Positions 33,419-45,356 of a stretch of DNA of 64,000 bases are shown piece after piece; position 1 is the stretch's first letter, and each line of letters opens with the position of its first letter. The translations under genes were made by a program, and so were the position numbers. Origin of the DNA: Lasioglossum baleicum (Eukaryota; Arthropoda; Insecta; Hymenoptera; Halictidae); the NCBI RefSeq assembly GCF_051020765.1, contig NC_134935.1, forward strand, positions 14,323,579-14,387,578, given 5' to 3'. The notes under the pieces are model-generated. The model ran no database searches, was not told the DNA's origin, and saw only the letters and a list, made by a program, of their open reading frames with translations.

Positions 33419-33836
33419 CAGATCGTTCCGGGTAGCTGGATCGTCGGAGCTCGTTAATTCAATTCAAGCGGCGGGCTCTCCGGCTGCTGGCACAACGTAT
33501 GAAAATCGAGGCGGCAGCTCGTTCGCCTCGCCTCGCCTCGGCGGTGGATATTCAGCCCGAGGAACAATCAGATCTTCCCCGGCGATTGTTGACGCCGTTA
33601 CACCAGTCCAGACGGGCCTACATTCGACCGAATAAAAGGAACACGACGAGCGAAGACGCCTCGGACTGAATGCTTTGCCTAGGGAACTGCGAAACTCGAG
33701 AGACCCTGAACACAACTCTCCGAGGAAACTGTTAGTTTCACAACGAATGCAATTTTGGAACGAGCTGACACTCGATCAACTTGTGCTGGCGATGCTATAA
33801 GAAAACCAAAATTTTCGACGACCGGAAGCGAAGATA

Positions 33837-33988
33837 ACGCGATTCTGCACCTCTGGAGAGGTGATCTTTTAAAAAAAAGTGGACCACAAAATTGACCTTG
33901 ACCTACTTCTCAAGGTCAAACATGTTTTTATTGCATCATATTGTGCTCGTCGCGAAAAACAGAAGACTGAAAGGAATTATAGCTCTCA
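33837..33988 (+). repeat. Dispersed repeat D, copy 1, with paired TGACCTTGA sites
   Basis: The order GCGATTCTGCACC, GTGGACC, TTGACCTTGACC, CTCAAGGTCAAAC, TTTTTATTGCA, TCGCGA, GGAATTATAG, TCTCA matches 45197-45349 in the same orientation. The core is TGACCTTGA (33893-33901), eight bases, then TCAAGGTCA (33910-33918). The copy is cut at CTCA by the solo LTR. The repeat class is unknown to me; I see no clear polymerase III box. Confidence 0.8.
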
Positions 33989-35088
33989 TGTCACGTCTGC
34001 CGACGTGTTGCCATAGGTTATAAGCATAGCCAATAAGAGTAGGATATTGTAACCGTAATTATTAAGAATATTGATTAGTTATAAGTAGTCATACTTCGCT
34101 CCGTTCATCAGATCCGATTCTCACCTCATACCATATACCCATTCTTATCTTAACCCTTGTATAATAATCATATCTTAATGTATTCCCCGTAGCAGTATCA
34201 CGTAGCATTCACCGTAATCATTAATCGCGCGCTTCTCATAACATCCATAGCGTTATGTCTAACGAGACATCCGGTAGAAAATAAGACACCTATGTATTCG
34301 ACCTCACGATCCTAAAAAGAGTTCAGTTAGTTAGTTCAATTCGGACAGCCAGTCTGACACGTTCGTTCAAGACTCCAGCGAGGCTCGCCGCCTCCTGGAT
34401 GTCCCGGTCCAGACTCCGACGAGTCCTCGCTCTCATCCGCCTTTGAGCGGTCCTGCTATAACACGCGCTTCTAGTTCATTATAATTTCATTTCATACGTT
34501 ACAAATATATTCCCAGTTATTAATTTAATAAGTGAGTCTCGCTTAGTTCTTCTCCCTACATCCTCGCGCTTGCAATACTCTCCTATTCAATTCGCGTTCG
34601 TCGCTATCAATTACGAAAGCTCGTGCGCGTCAACGAACGCGAGACGGAGGACAACAGCGGGGTATCTCCCGCCAACCGAGGATCACCGACGACGTGATCT
34701 TCCCAGGACGAGTGAGGATCATCGTCCTTCCTACGACGATCCTGCCTGATTCGACTGCAGCCGTCAGCGAGCAACGGAAGCAGTTCGCATAAAGAAGCCT
34801 GCCTGTCTTCACCGATCGCTATACTCAACTGTCCGATAAGTTGCTAGACATTTCCCTGCGAAGATTCGTGCCGTCTCAGTTATCTCTGTTCTCGTCCGCC
34901 GCTTTGGGGCGAATCTACTGTAAGCGTTAAGTAGAATACGCATGTTCGCGAAAGTCGTGGTTCCCAGTCAGACGTCGGACGTAACGTGCCGCGTGGACAA
35001 AAGGTTGTATCGCATTTGAGAGCGTCCAGTAAGGGGAATGGGTCGCGGAACGATAGTTTTCGCGAAAGTCAGACTCCGGGACGTAACA
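33989..35088 (+). mobile_element. Solo LTR, 1,100 bp
   Basis: It begins TGTCACGTC and ends GACGTAACA, short inverted ends of TG...CA type with one mismatch. It is flanked on both sides by CTCA (33985-33988 and 35089-35092), a 4-bp target duplication typical of Ty3/Gypsy-type insertion. Plus-strand orientation is suggested by a TAAAAAG/TCAGTTAGTTAG promoter-initiator-like region near 34313-34330 and a later AATAAGTGAG. No internal retroelement sequence (primer site, gag, pol) lies beside it, so it is the product of recombination between two LTRs. It sits inside dispersed repeat D. Confidence 0.8.
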
Positions 35089-35092
35089 CTCA

Positions 35093-35835
35093 GATTAACT
35101 AAATTAAATTGCTACCCAGTACACACTTCATTCTACATACATTAAATAAAATTAATAAGTGCAAACCGGACCAGGTAGAACGGAGAGGAGCAAAATGGAG
35201 AAACGACAGTAACCCACGACTGTCTTCAAAGTAGAAGTACGAAGTACAGGGTCGAAGTGAAACGACACAGTGTTGCGAAGTCAAAGTGAAGAACGTTACT
35301 TCGGGACACTGTTCCCAACGAGAGGGCGTGCCGTAGAACCTTGGGGCCAGGTGCTTCGAATGCCGGCTGCGATCCCCACCGACAAGGATCTCAGGAATTT
35401 CGGTCACGGTGCCATTCCACTCGAATCTAATTCCGTCGGAGCGCGTTCAGGGAAGTATACTTAATTCCGGCCCCGCCGGTGAAGTCTCTGCCTAATGCCC
35501 GCCAACTGTGATCTCCATATTCAAGTGTTCGCGAGTATGTAGCCGGGAATTAAGGGGTATTCTAGTGTAACAGGTCTGCAAGAAAATATCAATCTTGCAC
35601 GCATCAAAAATATATGACGCTTCAAAGGTATACTCACAAGTTATCATCGTGTGTCAGGAAATAACGAAACTACAGCTGGTTTAGTATGACCCACTATAGT
35701 GAACGAACTTAAATTTTGCATACGTCTTCAGTGGATGTATTGTAATTTTTACAACCTTTTAAAGCCAATGATAAATCGAAGAAAAATTGAAATTTATATT
35801 CAAAGTTTATATTCAGTTATATTCATTTTTTTTTT
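35093..35835. other. Unique segment, no feature seen
   Basis: The sequence downstream of the LTR target begins GATTAACTAAATT and only weakly continues dispersed repeat D. From 35180 to 35560 it is CpG-rich and unique. No gene recognised. Confidence 0.4.
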
Positions 35836-36108
35836 ACATTTTCACGATCTTTAAACGTCTGTAGCTCATTGTAAACTTCGTCTGATTTTGATGAAACTGT
35901 CAGAATGTATATAATTGACACAGATCTACAAAACGGGTTTTTTAAAATGTTCAATGTATAGGCCTGCATAAAAAAGTTTAATAGAGACTACTTTTATTAT
36001 AGTATTTTGTCTCCAGTTCCAACCGGTTTCAATCTTTTCAAAATTTCTTTTTCACGTCATATAGTAAACTAACTGTTCTAACTTCTAACAAAATTCCTGT
36101 CGTATGAA
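35836..36108. mobile_element. Foldback family F, right-half fragment
   Basis: CTGTAGCTCATTGTAAACTT, TCTGATTTTGATGAAACT, GACACAGATCTACAAAACG, TAGGCCTGCATAAAAAAGTT and the CATATAGTAAACTAACTG block follow the right half of the element at 48055-48674 in order. The terminal inverted repeat and the left half are absent. Confidence 0.8.
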
Positions 36109-36599
36109 AATGTTCCCTAAGTCGAGGAAAGCAACCCGAGCTGCGAAAGTGGGGAAAGTCGCCGGAAAAATCGCGTCGCGTCCGACTCTAACGAGCAGCT
36201 TCTCTCCCGAGTTTGAAATTCTCCTCTCCCAGCTCGATTAGCCCGATCCCGGAGGGGTTGATGACAAATCCCCGTCCGGAGGTTAGGTTTATTTTGGCGA
36301 GGGGATCGCGGAATTTCGACCACGGCGTACTTGGTGTCGCCTGATCAAATAAACGTGCAGAACTTGGGCCAATTCGCGGCCGACATCGACTTCCGTTGTC
36401 TCCGACTGCGGTCGGAAACGATGTCCGCGAGCTGATGAAAACCTTCGCCGCGTGAGACGACTCTGAATTTTTTAATTAGGTTAAAGGAGCACGAGAGGTG
36501 CTAACGGTGGCTGTAAACGCTATTACTTGGGGACGTGACGCGGATGGTTTCCGTATCTCCTGCTTTATCCGTGAATTTTCGCGATGTTCGCGCTGTTAC
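36109..36599. other. Unique GC-rich segment, no feature seen
   Basis: CpG-rich, with short overlapping frames only. Confidence 0.35.
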
Positions 36600-37300
36600 T
36601 ATTCATGAAATTTTTACTGCTCTCTTTGCTCACCTTTTCTCTACTCGTAAATTGTTGCCCCTCTATATTGCCAGCTATATTACTCTCTCTATTTTGCTCC
36701 CAGTCTCTAGTCGTGCACAAATTTTGAACCTCACCCTCTATTCACGAGTACTTTTAATTCTATATACATTTTCTATCTATTTGTTTATACTCTTAAACAC
36801 TTTTTTATTTGTTTGTTTTCTTCTGCTAATAAATATTTAAGATGGTTTTTTCTACTAATTTTAATATTTTTCAGTGTCCCCTCTCTCTTACTCTTACTTT
36901 ATTTCTTTCTGCATGTCTCTATCTACGCATACAAATTTCTTTTTTACTCTATACCCATTTTGAAGATTGTCTTTCCCCATCTCTATATCTGCCTATAAAC
37001 ACTTCTGTATTATTTCACCTCCTTCTATATCGTTCCCCCTCTAGTCATATACATTTCTGCAACAGTGTCTGTTTTGGATAGAGTCTCACTCTACTTAAGA
37101 ACCCTTCTGCCCAACTCTATTCCCTTCTGTCTGCCTCTCTCGACTCATAAACATTTCTCCTGCATTCTATCCCTTTCTGACTGTCTCTCCCCAGTCATAA
37201 ACACTTGTCTCTAACTGTTTCTGACTGTCTCCTCCTAGTCATAAACACTTGCCCCTTCCGCTACCTCTTTCTGTTTGTCTCTCCCTATTCATAAATATGT
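36600..37300. repeat. Pyrimidine-rich array, about 50-bp period
   Basis: In the better-preserved part ATAAACAC(T)T-type blocks stand at 36995, 37047, about 37096, 37147, 37197, 37241 and 37291, at intervals of 44-52 bp. They alternate with TTTCTGACTGTCTCTCC-type blocks. The left part (36600-36990) has the same C+T bias with weaker period. Purines are scarce on the plus strand for about 700 bp. The plus-strand frames across it are artefacts of the low complexity. Confidence 0.75.
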
Positions 37301-38754
37301 ATATTACACAGCAGGTATTACACAATACGTATACATCGTATTTATGGGACAGACATTCATTTTCTTCAACGGTCCTTTATGCAGATTTAATTGTTCGATT
37401 CTAGATAATCCACAAGGAACTGATTTAATTTCATATTTGTCGTTCTTCGCTATATTTATCTTTCTTTGTTTTCGGAAGACATTTCGTCGTACTGCAGTGC
37501 ACTGTCTAGTTCCTGTAACTACTTTACGCAACCCGTTTCCCCAGGCAATTCCAGAGAACACAGAGGACCGTAAATCTCAAAATAAAACTCGTTTCGTCTA
37601 CTTTGTGTGACAGCTCTCCACGCTCCGTTCACACGTTAATATAATCTGTGACATCAAAGCACGTCTAAATACATGGGATGAGATTAAAATGAAATTAAGA
37701 TTAAACGATTATTGAGATGGAGTTGATTTAAAGTTACGTTAAACGTTGAGCAAATGTTGGTCCATTGTAGATCAGTGAGCTTGTTACAAAACGTACATTT
37801 TCGGAACACCAATTTTTTTTAATTTCGCAAATGAGTCGACTGTACATCTCGTAGCAATGTAGAAAAGCGACCAGCAATATAATCGAACTCCAGATCATTT
37901 ATATTTTAATTTAAAACTTCCTCTTAGATTCTATAATAAATTTACTAATTTATATTTTAACCTAAGAATGTTATTTACAATTATTTACTTCTTATTCTTT
38001 ATTTTTAAATTAGCATATGAATATTCAGTTCGCTTATTTTTATTCTATTTCAAAGACGATCAAATTTCGTCCAATGAATCATTTTTCAAATTGATTCCCC
38101 CCAGTTTGATTGTTTTTCATAGATCACGTGAATGTTCTACGACGTAGTTGATACGAGTATCAACAGGAAGCAACACCGGAAACTATGTATCAGAATCCAG
38201 TAACGATCAACGATCAAATCAAGTAGCAGATCACATTCACGGATCAGCAGGTAAGCAGTGAAGACCCTAAAGAAACCAACAAACCGGAAACACTCCCGAC
38301 GACGTAATTTCGGAGTAGCAGGAGATATCGAGTGAGAGGAAGCTTCTCGAGCATCAAGCTGCCGATACAAAAGAGATCGCGTGGGCGATGAAAAAAGCCT
38401 CCCTCGGTTTTCCCCTGCTCTCGAATCTAATTACAAGTGCACTCCGCCGAAGTATCGGCTTGTTCGACTTTCCGATTTTGTTCCGCGTCAATCGACGATA
38501 GGATTTAACAGGTACAACGCTCTACCTTGGCGAAACAACAACAACACCTATGAGCGAATCCCTCATAGTCCAACAATTATTACTATTGAGTTAGAAAGAG
38601 AAGTCTAGAGCATTTTAAAATTAAAATTCAAAGATAAAACTAAGATTCATAGGTTTATTCAATGACATGATAATTTTGGGACATAGTGCAGACATATGGA
38701 ATAGTTTATGAAACTTTGTAGTTGTTGTTTAAGAGAATGGTTGACCTGAGACCT
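37301..38754. other. Unique segment, no feature seen
   Basis: Mostly AT-rich, with a CpG-rich block at 38240-38480. The 111-codon frame at 37275-37610 is hydrophobic but unlike any family I recognise, and a minus-strand frame covers the same bases. Confidence 0.4.
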
Positions 38755-38756
38755 AT

Positions 38757-39441
38757 AGTGGGTGCAAAAAGTGTTCGTACACCTTTTTAAAAGCTAATAA
38801 CTTTTTTATGATTGTACCAAAAGACCTGATTTTTTTTATAATCAATTAGAAGCATTGGTTTACGAAATGACAAGCAAAAAAGATTTTCCAAAAATTATAA
38901 TTTACACGGTTACATGCCAAAATAAAAACTTTTTTAAATCTTTTGATTTAGGTCCTTAATGAAAATTTCAAATATATGTTTTGTAGATCTATGTTAGTTA
39001 TACACATGCTGAGAATTTCCTTGAAATCGATTAACATACACACGAGCAACTTACAAGCGGTTAAAAATGGTGAAAATCATAGTGTTACACGACTTTTGAT
39101 CAGTTTCTGCTTAAAATCCACAAAATCTTACATTTTTTGATGCGCGTCGTTTTTTCCTGTGTCAGTCGACTTCGATGAAATTTTCAACGTGTGTATAAAT
39201 AACATAGATCGACAAAACATATATTTTAAATTTTCATTGAGGACCCAAATAAGAAAGTTAGAAAAAATGCCTTCCTTTATTTTTGCACGTAACCTCGTAA
39301 ATTATAATTTTTGGAAAATCTTTTTTCATATCATTTCGTAAACCAATGCTTCTAATTGATTATAAAAAATCAGGTCGTTGGGTACAATCATAAAAAAGTT
39401 ATTAGTTTTTAAAAGTTTACGAATACTTTGTGCAGCCACTG
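38757..39441. mobile_element. Foldback MITE family F, diverged copy
   Basis: The left end (T/C)AGTGGGTGCAAAAAGTGTT and the right end ACTTTGTGCAGCCACTG are inverses with a few mismatches. TA lies at 38755-38756 and 39442-39443. The arms share TAATAACTTTTTTATGATTG and AATCAATTAGAAGCATTGGT with their inverses. The centre (CTTACAAGCGGTTAAAAATG, then AAAATCTTACATTTT) matches the centre of the 18312 copy in the same orientation, so this is a second subfamily. Confidence 0.88.
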
Positions 39442-39469
39442 TATAGTTTCTTTGAGACATTTGTTCTTC

Positions 39470-39560
39470 GAAAAAATGAAAAAAAAAGTTTGACCTTGAG
39501 CAAAGGGTTAAGGTCAAGCTATCCAAAGGTGCCCAATCGCGTTACAGTGACCGAGACATA
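39470..39560 (+). repeat. Dispersed repeat D, possible diverged copy with paired sites
   Basis: TGACCTTGA (39491-39499), eight bases, then TTAAGGTCA (39508-39516). This is the same arrangement and spacing as in the clear copies at 33893 and 45254, with one base changed. The flanks are only loosely alike (AAAAAAAAGT before, AAGC after). It lies just outside the foldback element that ends at 39441. Confidence 0.45.
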
Positions 39561-42500
39561 TAATTTTGAAACACACTGTACGTTAATCACTTTACATTCT
39601 GTATAATAATTTGTCCGACTTGGCAAAGTGTTCGACTACTTGCGGAGGCGAGTTCGATTCCGTTTCCAGTTTGTCAGTATTCCTGGCTTTCTCTCTTCGT
39701 GTCCTCTTTTCAGATTTTTTCCTCCACTTTGAAGCTCGCCGGGGACGCTTTGAGTCGCGATATTTTTCCGCTCGCAGCGAGAAAAAGAAAAAGAGAGAGC
39801 ACGATGAAAATTCTCGTGTCTATGCGGCTCAGTCGACTCGCGGAAAATCGAGTGTCCGATTGAACCGGCCAGGTGGATCGGAATTGGTCCAAGATCCTTT
39901 TTTTTCTATCTCGTCGGTCGCTTTCAGCGATCCTTTCAACGCGCTTCGGCTCAGGACGCGTCAAATATTGGAACAAAGTTCAGAATTTCTGCCCCCCGTT
40001 TCTTGCGCGATTAAACGGACAAATATTCCGTGCGACGACTGCTGCAAAAATTTCATGATCGACAGACTTACCCGTTGTTGCAATTTCGCCCCTTTGTTTA
40101 ATCCTGATCGCTGTGTTTAAAGGGTTGCTGCAAATATTTTGTTCGATTTCAGAGGAACTCCATTTCTGTTTTGACCTCACGAGGTTTATGATTTAGTCTT
40201 GGAAGAAATTTTTTAACGTCTCTCTTCGTTGCTTATAAAGGGACAATCAAGTAAGAGAATGATTGAAATCCAATGAATTTATTGTTCATTCTGTCTATCA
40301 ATAATTTAAAAACAATAAATTTATTCGTTTTTTAGTTTTAGAATACACTTCTCTTTTTTATACATATTGAAGTTTTTAATTGGTGGACAAGAAGGACAAT
40401 TATATTATCGTCGATAAGTTTCATGTGAAAGCTTATAAAGATAAATATTCAATTGTTCTACAAGCTTGTTAAAACGTTTTTCAAAACGTGATAAAAAAAT
40501 ATACAACTCGTGTAATTTTGATTAGGTTTACTTGAAAAGTGCAAATTCCAAAGGTAAAAGGTTCGATAGTTGTTTTGCAAAAAATGTGTGCAGAGATGGC
40601 CTCGAAAACCCGAATGCCCCCATAAGCACTCGGCGATCGTACGAAGCAGCCAGTGAAGTGGCAGAGCAGAATCGCGAGGATCAGCAATGTTTCTTTCGTG
40701 CCAATCTCGTTCGCGTAGTCAGGAGTGAAATTATATCTCGTAAATCGCTTTCGTGTTTGCCACGTTTTTCCTTGTTTTCGTTGTATCTCCTCGCTCTCGA
40801 CGCACTAGTTAAGTTAATAGTCGCGCCCGAGGCTCGTCGTGTATACGAGATATAATGGGACAACGTCAGCCACCGAGTGAGATATTAAGATTTATGGTAA
40901 TTTATTCTGTAATCACGAACCAGAGCAAGGAGGCGCGCTCACGTTTCTGTATTTGTTATCACGAGTTCGAGCCCTCCATTACCGAGCTGTACTTTGGCTA
41001 ATCTGATGCTTTTAAATCGTTATGAGGGACCGGCGACGAACTGTGTTAGTCCTCGAGTTTCGTATCGAACGTTCCTATCTGATTGCCACTCGAAGATTTG
41101 CTTGTTGACACTTCATCCCCTTAGCAGAGTTTGGGAAATTGTTTCTTTAATTGTTGCCCAAGAGAAATGAATCAAATTCGACATTAATGAAAGGGAAAAA
41201 GTTATTTATAGCTGGAAGTGATGTTCTGTAACGATTTGTGTTGTCTGTAAATTTTTAAAGCGTGTATTAACAAAAGTTATTTTTCGTTTCATTATTATTG
41301 TACAGAACTTTGTAATCGAGGAAATTTTCTTTTCCTCAGGACTTGTAAAATAATGTCTGAAAATGAACATTTGATGTTGAAATTTACCATCTAATAACAT
41401 TTAAGACAGGAAATTGTTAATCAAATTGGCCTAAATTAGAAGGTATAGGCAATGAGGGAATTATAAAGTAATTGGTGTTTATGAAATTATTTTGTAAAGC
41501 GCACGATGCTTCCAGAATGTTTTATATTTTCTAATCGGAGTGCTTCTTGTCAGCGTAAATTGAAATAAGAAAGTGGAATTTAAAAGAAAATGCAAAGTAG
41601 AGGCAAATTTAATAAAGGCGGATTTGTGTCAAAGGATTAAGTTCTTGTCTTTTTAATCCATTCTCTTTAAGGATTTGCGTTCTCTATCCCGTCAGTCTGA
41701 ATAATCAGGAGCAATTCTACTTGCAAGCGAATATTAATAGGAAAGAAGAATTGTATATTGGAGAAAGAATTGTAGAGAAGCGATAAAGTGGATGAACATT
41801 ATCGTGAAGAATTTATTACGCAGTAATATTGTTGCAAAAATAAAGTTTACTGAGTTTTATTGCAAAACTCATATAATTTTACACGACTGTCTGAGAATAA
41901 CATTTTTCCGATTCAAAGCTCTTTTTGCAACAAAATAATAACATAAATAGTAATAACTCCTGATAGCGTATATTAAAGTTCACGATAGTCATTCATAACC
42001 AATGCTACAAGATAAATATAAAAATTATTCATAAAAAATTCTGTGCCACCCAATAAAAATATTGAACTCTCGTACTCTCTTCAGAAATAGTTGCACAAAT
42101 GACAATGCTGCATCTATTTTTGTTTGACACTTGAAAACAATAAATTGTGGTCATAATTTTACAATTTCCGGAGATCCATTTTACAAACAGAAAGAAATCA
42201 AATATTTCACTGCACCTGGAAACAGTAAATTTACAATTTGTGGAACGTGTGAGAGTTGAAGACGAATAGAAATTTATTCCTAACGCGATTGATTCATCAA
42301 GATAAAAAAGATGAAGCCACTAACCCACCAACGAAACAAACATCACTCAGATCTCAAAAATTCTCAAATTTCCGGCTTCAAAGGTAAACAATAAAATATA
42401 GAAAATTCGAGCAATTTACAACCAAAATAAAAATATCTCGATTCGATCTTCTCTGCGAGACACGACAATTTCATATGCCCCAATCGAATATCCGCAACAA

Positions 42501-42894
42501 AGATAATACTAAAATACAAGAGCAGCGTTATTCGGGACACGGGAGCTTAAACGACTGAATCCGCGTCCGGACGGGTCAGAGATATCCGCCACCGTGTACC
42601 CCATCGGGTCGCAAAAACGTAGAATTCGTGATTGTGTTCCCTCGCGATTTCCTCGAATCGAGATCGATAATCGGATGGACGGATAACATGATTCTGCGAA
42701 ACGGGTAGACGGGTACAAAACAGGTCCGTGACGGGTACGTATCTGCAGTGCTGGGTAAAACAGAATTTTCAAAGATAAAATAGAAATATTCGCAAAAATA
42801 ATTATTTACTTTTGCGTTACTGGAAATACTATTTGCAATATTTATTTAATTATATGGTTCTCGAAAACATTTACTTTTGGAATGTTCTGGCACA
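39561..42894. other. Unique segment, no feature seen
   Basis: CpG-rich at 39620-40090 and 40560-40860, AT-rich afterwards. The 169-codon plus-strand frame at 39611-40120 is covered by other frames on both strands and contains no recognisable domain. A tRNA-like pair of boxes near 39619-39660 was examined and rejected. Confidence 0.45.
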
Positions 42895-43334
42895 TTAACC
42901 CTTAGACGACGAATCTTTATGGCAATTATAAAATTGATGGTGATGAGAACTGTAACTTCAGAAACTGTTTTAACAAAAAATTGTGGTGCATAAAAATAAC
43001 AAAAATTTACTTATCCAGATTTGGATATTAAATAAAATCCCCATGTACACGTCATTACAATTTCAATAATAAAAAGATGTGGAACCTATCATTGTAATAG
43101 TACTTCCGTGGTTCTAACATTAAAAATAAATTATTTTATCATAAAATTGTGGTCCATAAAAATAAAAACATATTTATGCAGATTCTTAGTGCCTCTATAC
43201 TATAGTATAGTATACGAAGAAATGTCCTGTCATTTTAATGGTGTAATCCCACAATTCTAGCATTCAAAATACATTAATCAACTAGGATCCAATAATTCCA
43301 TCTTAAACCCACCCAGTCGCGTTGAAAGGATTAA
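42895..43334. mobile_element. TTAA-flanked element, family P (copy 1)
   Basis: TTAA at both ends (42895-42898 and 43331-43334) with inner ends CCCTTAGACGACG and (reversed) TCCTTTCAACGCG, a moderate inverted match. Internal direct repeats about 173 bp apart share AAAATTGTGGT(G/C)CATAAAAA (42977 and 43145). The left end resembles that of 55954-56202. A TTAA target and CCCTT-type end suggest a piggyBac-type MITE. Confidence 0.55.
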
Positions 43335-44154
43335 ATTAGAGTAATCCAATGACTATCCTCAATACATCTTACTCGAAATGCAGCAAGCTCTGATTTGCGT
43401 GCCGGTGAATTTGCAGCTTCGCATCCGGATCCGCCGAATTGGTATTCATGGGCGTTCTGTACTCGCAAAAATGCTCGATAATAAAACGAACGGCCTCTAC
43501 GTTCGTGCTACGCATGCGTCCCCCATCGGCTGCTGTTTTTTCGGCAACAATGTTGCCGGAGGGCTCGGAATTGTTGTGGTATCAAGCTCACCGGTTAATA
43601 TCGCGGCGATATTTCACGGCAACAGTTTGCCCGGATGCGAGTTTCGCTTACCTACTGGGCCTGGATGGACTGCGAAACGCGATCTGTAATCAAAGGAGAG
43701 ATTTATTAGTCCCCAGGATCTGTCCTCCTCGTTAATTATTTGCTTTTGTTCGCGGGGCGCTGGGGTTTCGATAAAGTGCGCAGTCCGCTAAGCTTAATGG
43801 GCTTTTTGACTAAAAGTTAGTCAGATTGACGGGTTCGATCAAAGAGAAAGGGGATTTAGTGTTTCATTAGATAATCCGTTCTTTAATTAGTGGGAACCTC
43901 TGTTGGCGAAGTCTGGTTTCTGAATTGGAGGTTTAGGAAGGGACCAATTCTTTTAGTATTTCTACTGTCATTAATTTGATTCAATCATTCTCGTCATAAA
44001 TGCATAAAACATGCAGTCTCATACAGTGATTGTTATATTTGCCTATACATATAAATTTAAAAATAAAAATAATTTATTAATAATTAAAGTAGAGGAGAAT
44101 GATTAAGAGTAAATTTTATACAAATTAAAAAATGAATAACATACTGTACAGTTA
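43335..44154. other. Unique segment, no feature seen
   Basis: CpG-rich to 43740, then AT-rich. The 103-codon frame at 43378-43689 is overlapped by another phase and has no recognisable domain. Confidence 0.4.
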
Positions 44155-44352
44155 GGAGCAAAACTGATCACACACACTTTAAATCAGAATAACTTTTTTA
44201 TGAATGAACCAAACGACTTCAATCTCTCTGTAAGGCTAGATGAATTAGTTTAGTAAATGACGTCTAAAAAAATATTTTGAAAAAATGCATTTGATCGGAA
44301 TTGTGAAAAACAATAGTAAAAATTGATTTTTACGACTTTTTTTAGCTGGGTC
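44155..44352. mobile_element. Foldback family F, left-arm fragment
   Basis: It starts CAGTTAGGAGCAAAACTGAT after TA. It continues with AATAACTTTTTTATGAATGA, AATTAGTTTAGTAAATGACG, GATCGGAATTGTGAAAAACA and TTTTACGACTTTTTT, in the order seen in the left arms at 18312 and 48055. It breaks off at GCTGGGTCCACC, so the centre and right arm are missing. Confidence 0.7.
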
Positions 44353-44377
44353 CACCTTACTTCGTCTTACTTCACTC

Positions 44378-44426
44378 GTCCGACAAGGGACTGACAATTT
44401 GTCTGACTACTTGTCTGACAATGAGT
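44378..44426 (+). repeat. CTACTTGTCTGA minisatellite, short block
   Basis: ACTCGTCCGACAAGGGACTG, CAATTTGTCTGACTACTTGT and CTGACAATGAG follow in succession. At least three overlapping copies of the motif adjoin the truncated foldback. Confidence 0.55.
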
Positions 44427-44429
44427 AAA

Positions 44430-45196
44430 GGCTGACGAATAAAAATAATTTTATAAAAATGCCAAAATAATAATACCAACACTCATAAAATGAAAAATTT
44501 GAATCCATTCGTTTCACCAACTAGCTCCAACATTAAAAATCTCACTTTGACGACCATAAAATCCCATCCCAGCTCTCTCCCAGCAACTATACTCAATACC
44601 ACCACTATCTGTCCTCCATTCGGAGCATTCAGCAGGGTCGGGCACTCAATTTCAATACGGAGTACGAGCGAACGAGTCGAGAAAGCGCAACGAGTCTCGC
44701 CTTTATTCGCGAAAGGCAACGGAAGCCCTTTCGCCCTGCGAAATTCGATTCGACGTTCCGCGAGGCGTCAAGACGCGGGTCCCACTCGCGGCTAGTCGGG
44801 TCGCGACCCGTACTTCCCGCCGGAGCGAAAACCGTTGTACCTTGACTCGGCATTCGAGGCCGATGGATCGGAATGGATGCTCGCGCCGATACACGCAGCG
44901 TTTCATCCTCGGTGACGACGCGACGTCGCGTCCAAATGGATCCGTGTTTAACGTCAGCCCCGTTACCCACTCGAATTGATCCCCGACACCGTAAACGTCC
45001 TATCTGGCTCGCAGGTCGAAAAAAATCCCTTTTCCTCCAGCTCTCATCGGCGAACGACGCGCGTAAAAGTTTAAGCACTGCCGCGTGAGAATGACGCTCG
45101 TCTACCGGATGAGCTGAATTTTCTGCTTTCTTTTCATTTTCTGCACCCGGAGAACAGGTGTGATTAGTAGTGAATATTTGTGTAGAAAAAGAATGT
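44430..45196. other. Unique GC-rich segment
   Basis: 44600-45080 is strongly CpG-rich with a 149-codon minus-strand frame and several others overlapping it. No domain was recognised. Confidence 0.4.
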
Positions 45197-45356
45197 AGCG
45201 TGATTCTGCACCACCGGATAGGTAGAGAACTGCGAAAAAATGGACCGCAAACTTGACCTTGACCCTTTTCTCAAGGTCAAACCTTTTTCATTGCAAACTG
45301 TAGTACTAATCGCGATAAGAAAAAGTCTCGAAGGAACTATAGGTCTCAAGTCAACC
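45197..45356 (+). repeat. Dispersed repeat D, copy 2, with paired TGACCTTGA sites
   Basis: It matches 33837-33988 through GCGTGATTCTGCACC, ATGGACCGC, CTTGACCTTGACC, CTCAAGGTCAAAC, TTTTTCATTGCA, ATCGCGA, GAAGGAACTATAGGTCTCA. The core is TGACCTTGA (45254-45262), eight bases, TCAAGGTCA (45271-45279). Unlike the first copy it is not interrupted by an LTR, so it shows the intact target sequence around CTCA. Confidence 0.8.

Noticed and set aside
39612..39665. tRNA-like box A (TGGCAAAGTG) and box B (GAGTTCGATTCC)
   Set aside because: The boxes are about 14 bp too close, the bases around the T loop do not pair, and no acceptor or anticodon stem can be drawn.
39611..40120. 169-codon plus-strand open frame, the longest of the window
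   Set aside because: It lies in CpG-rich DNA where other frames on both strands are also open, and has no recognisable domain.
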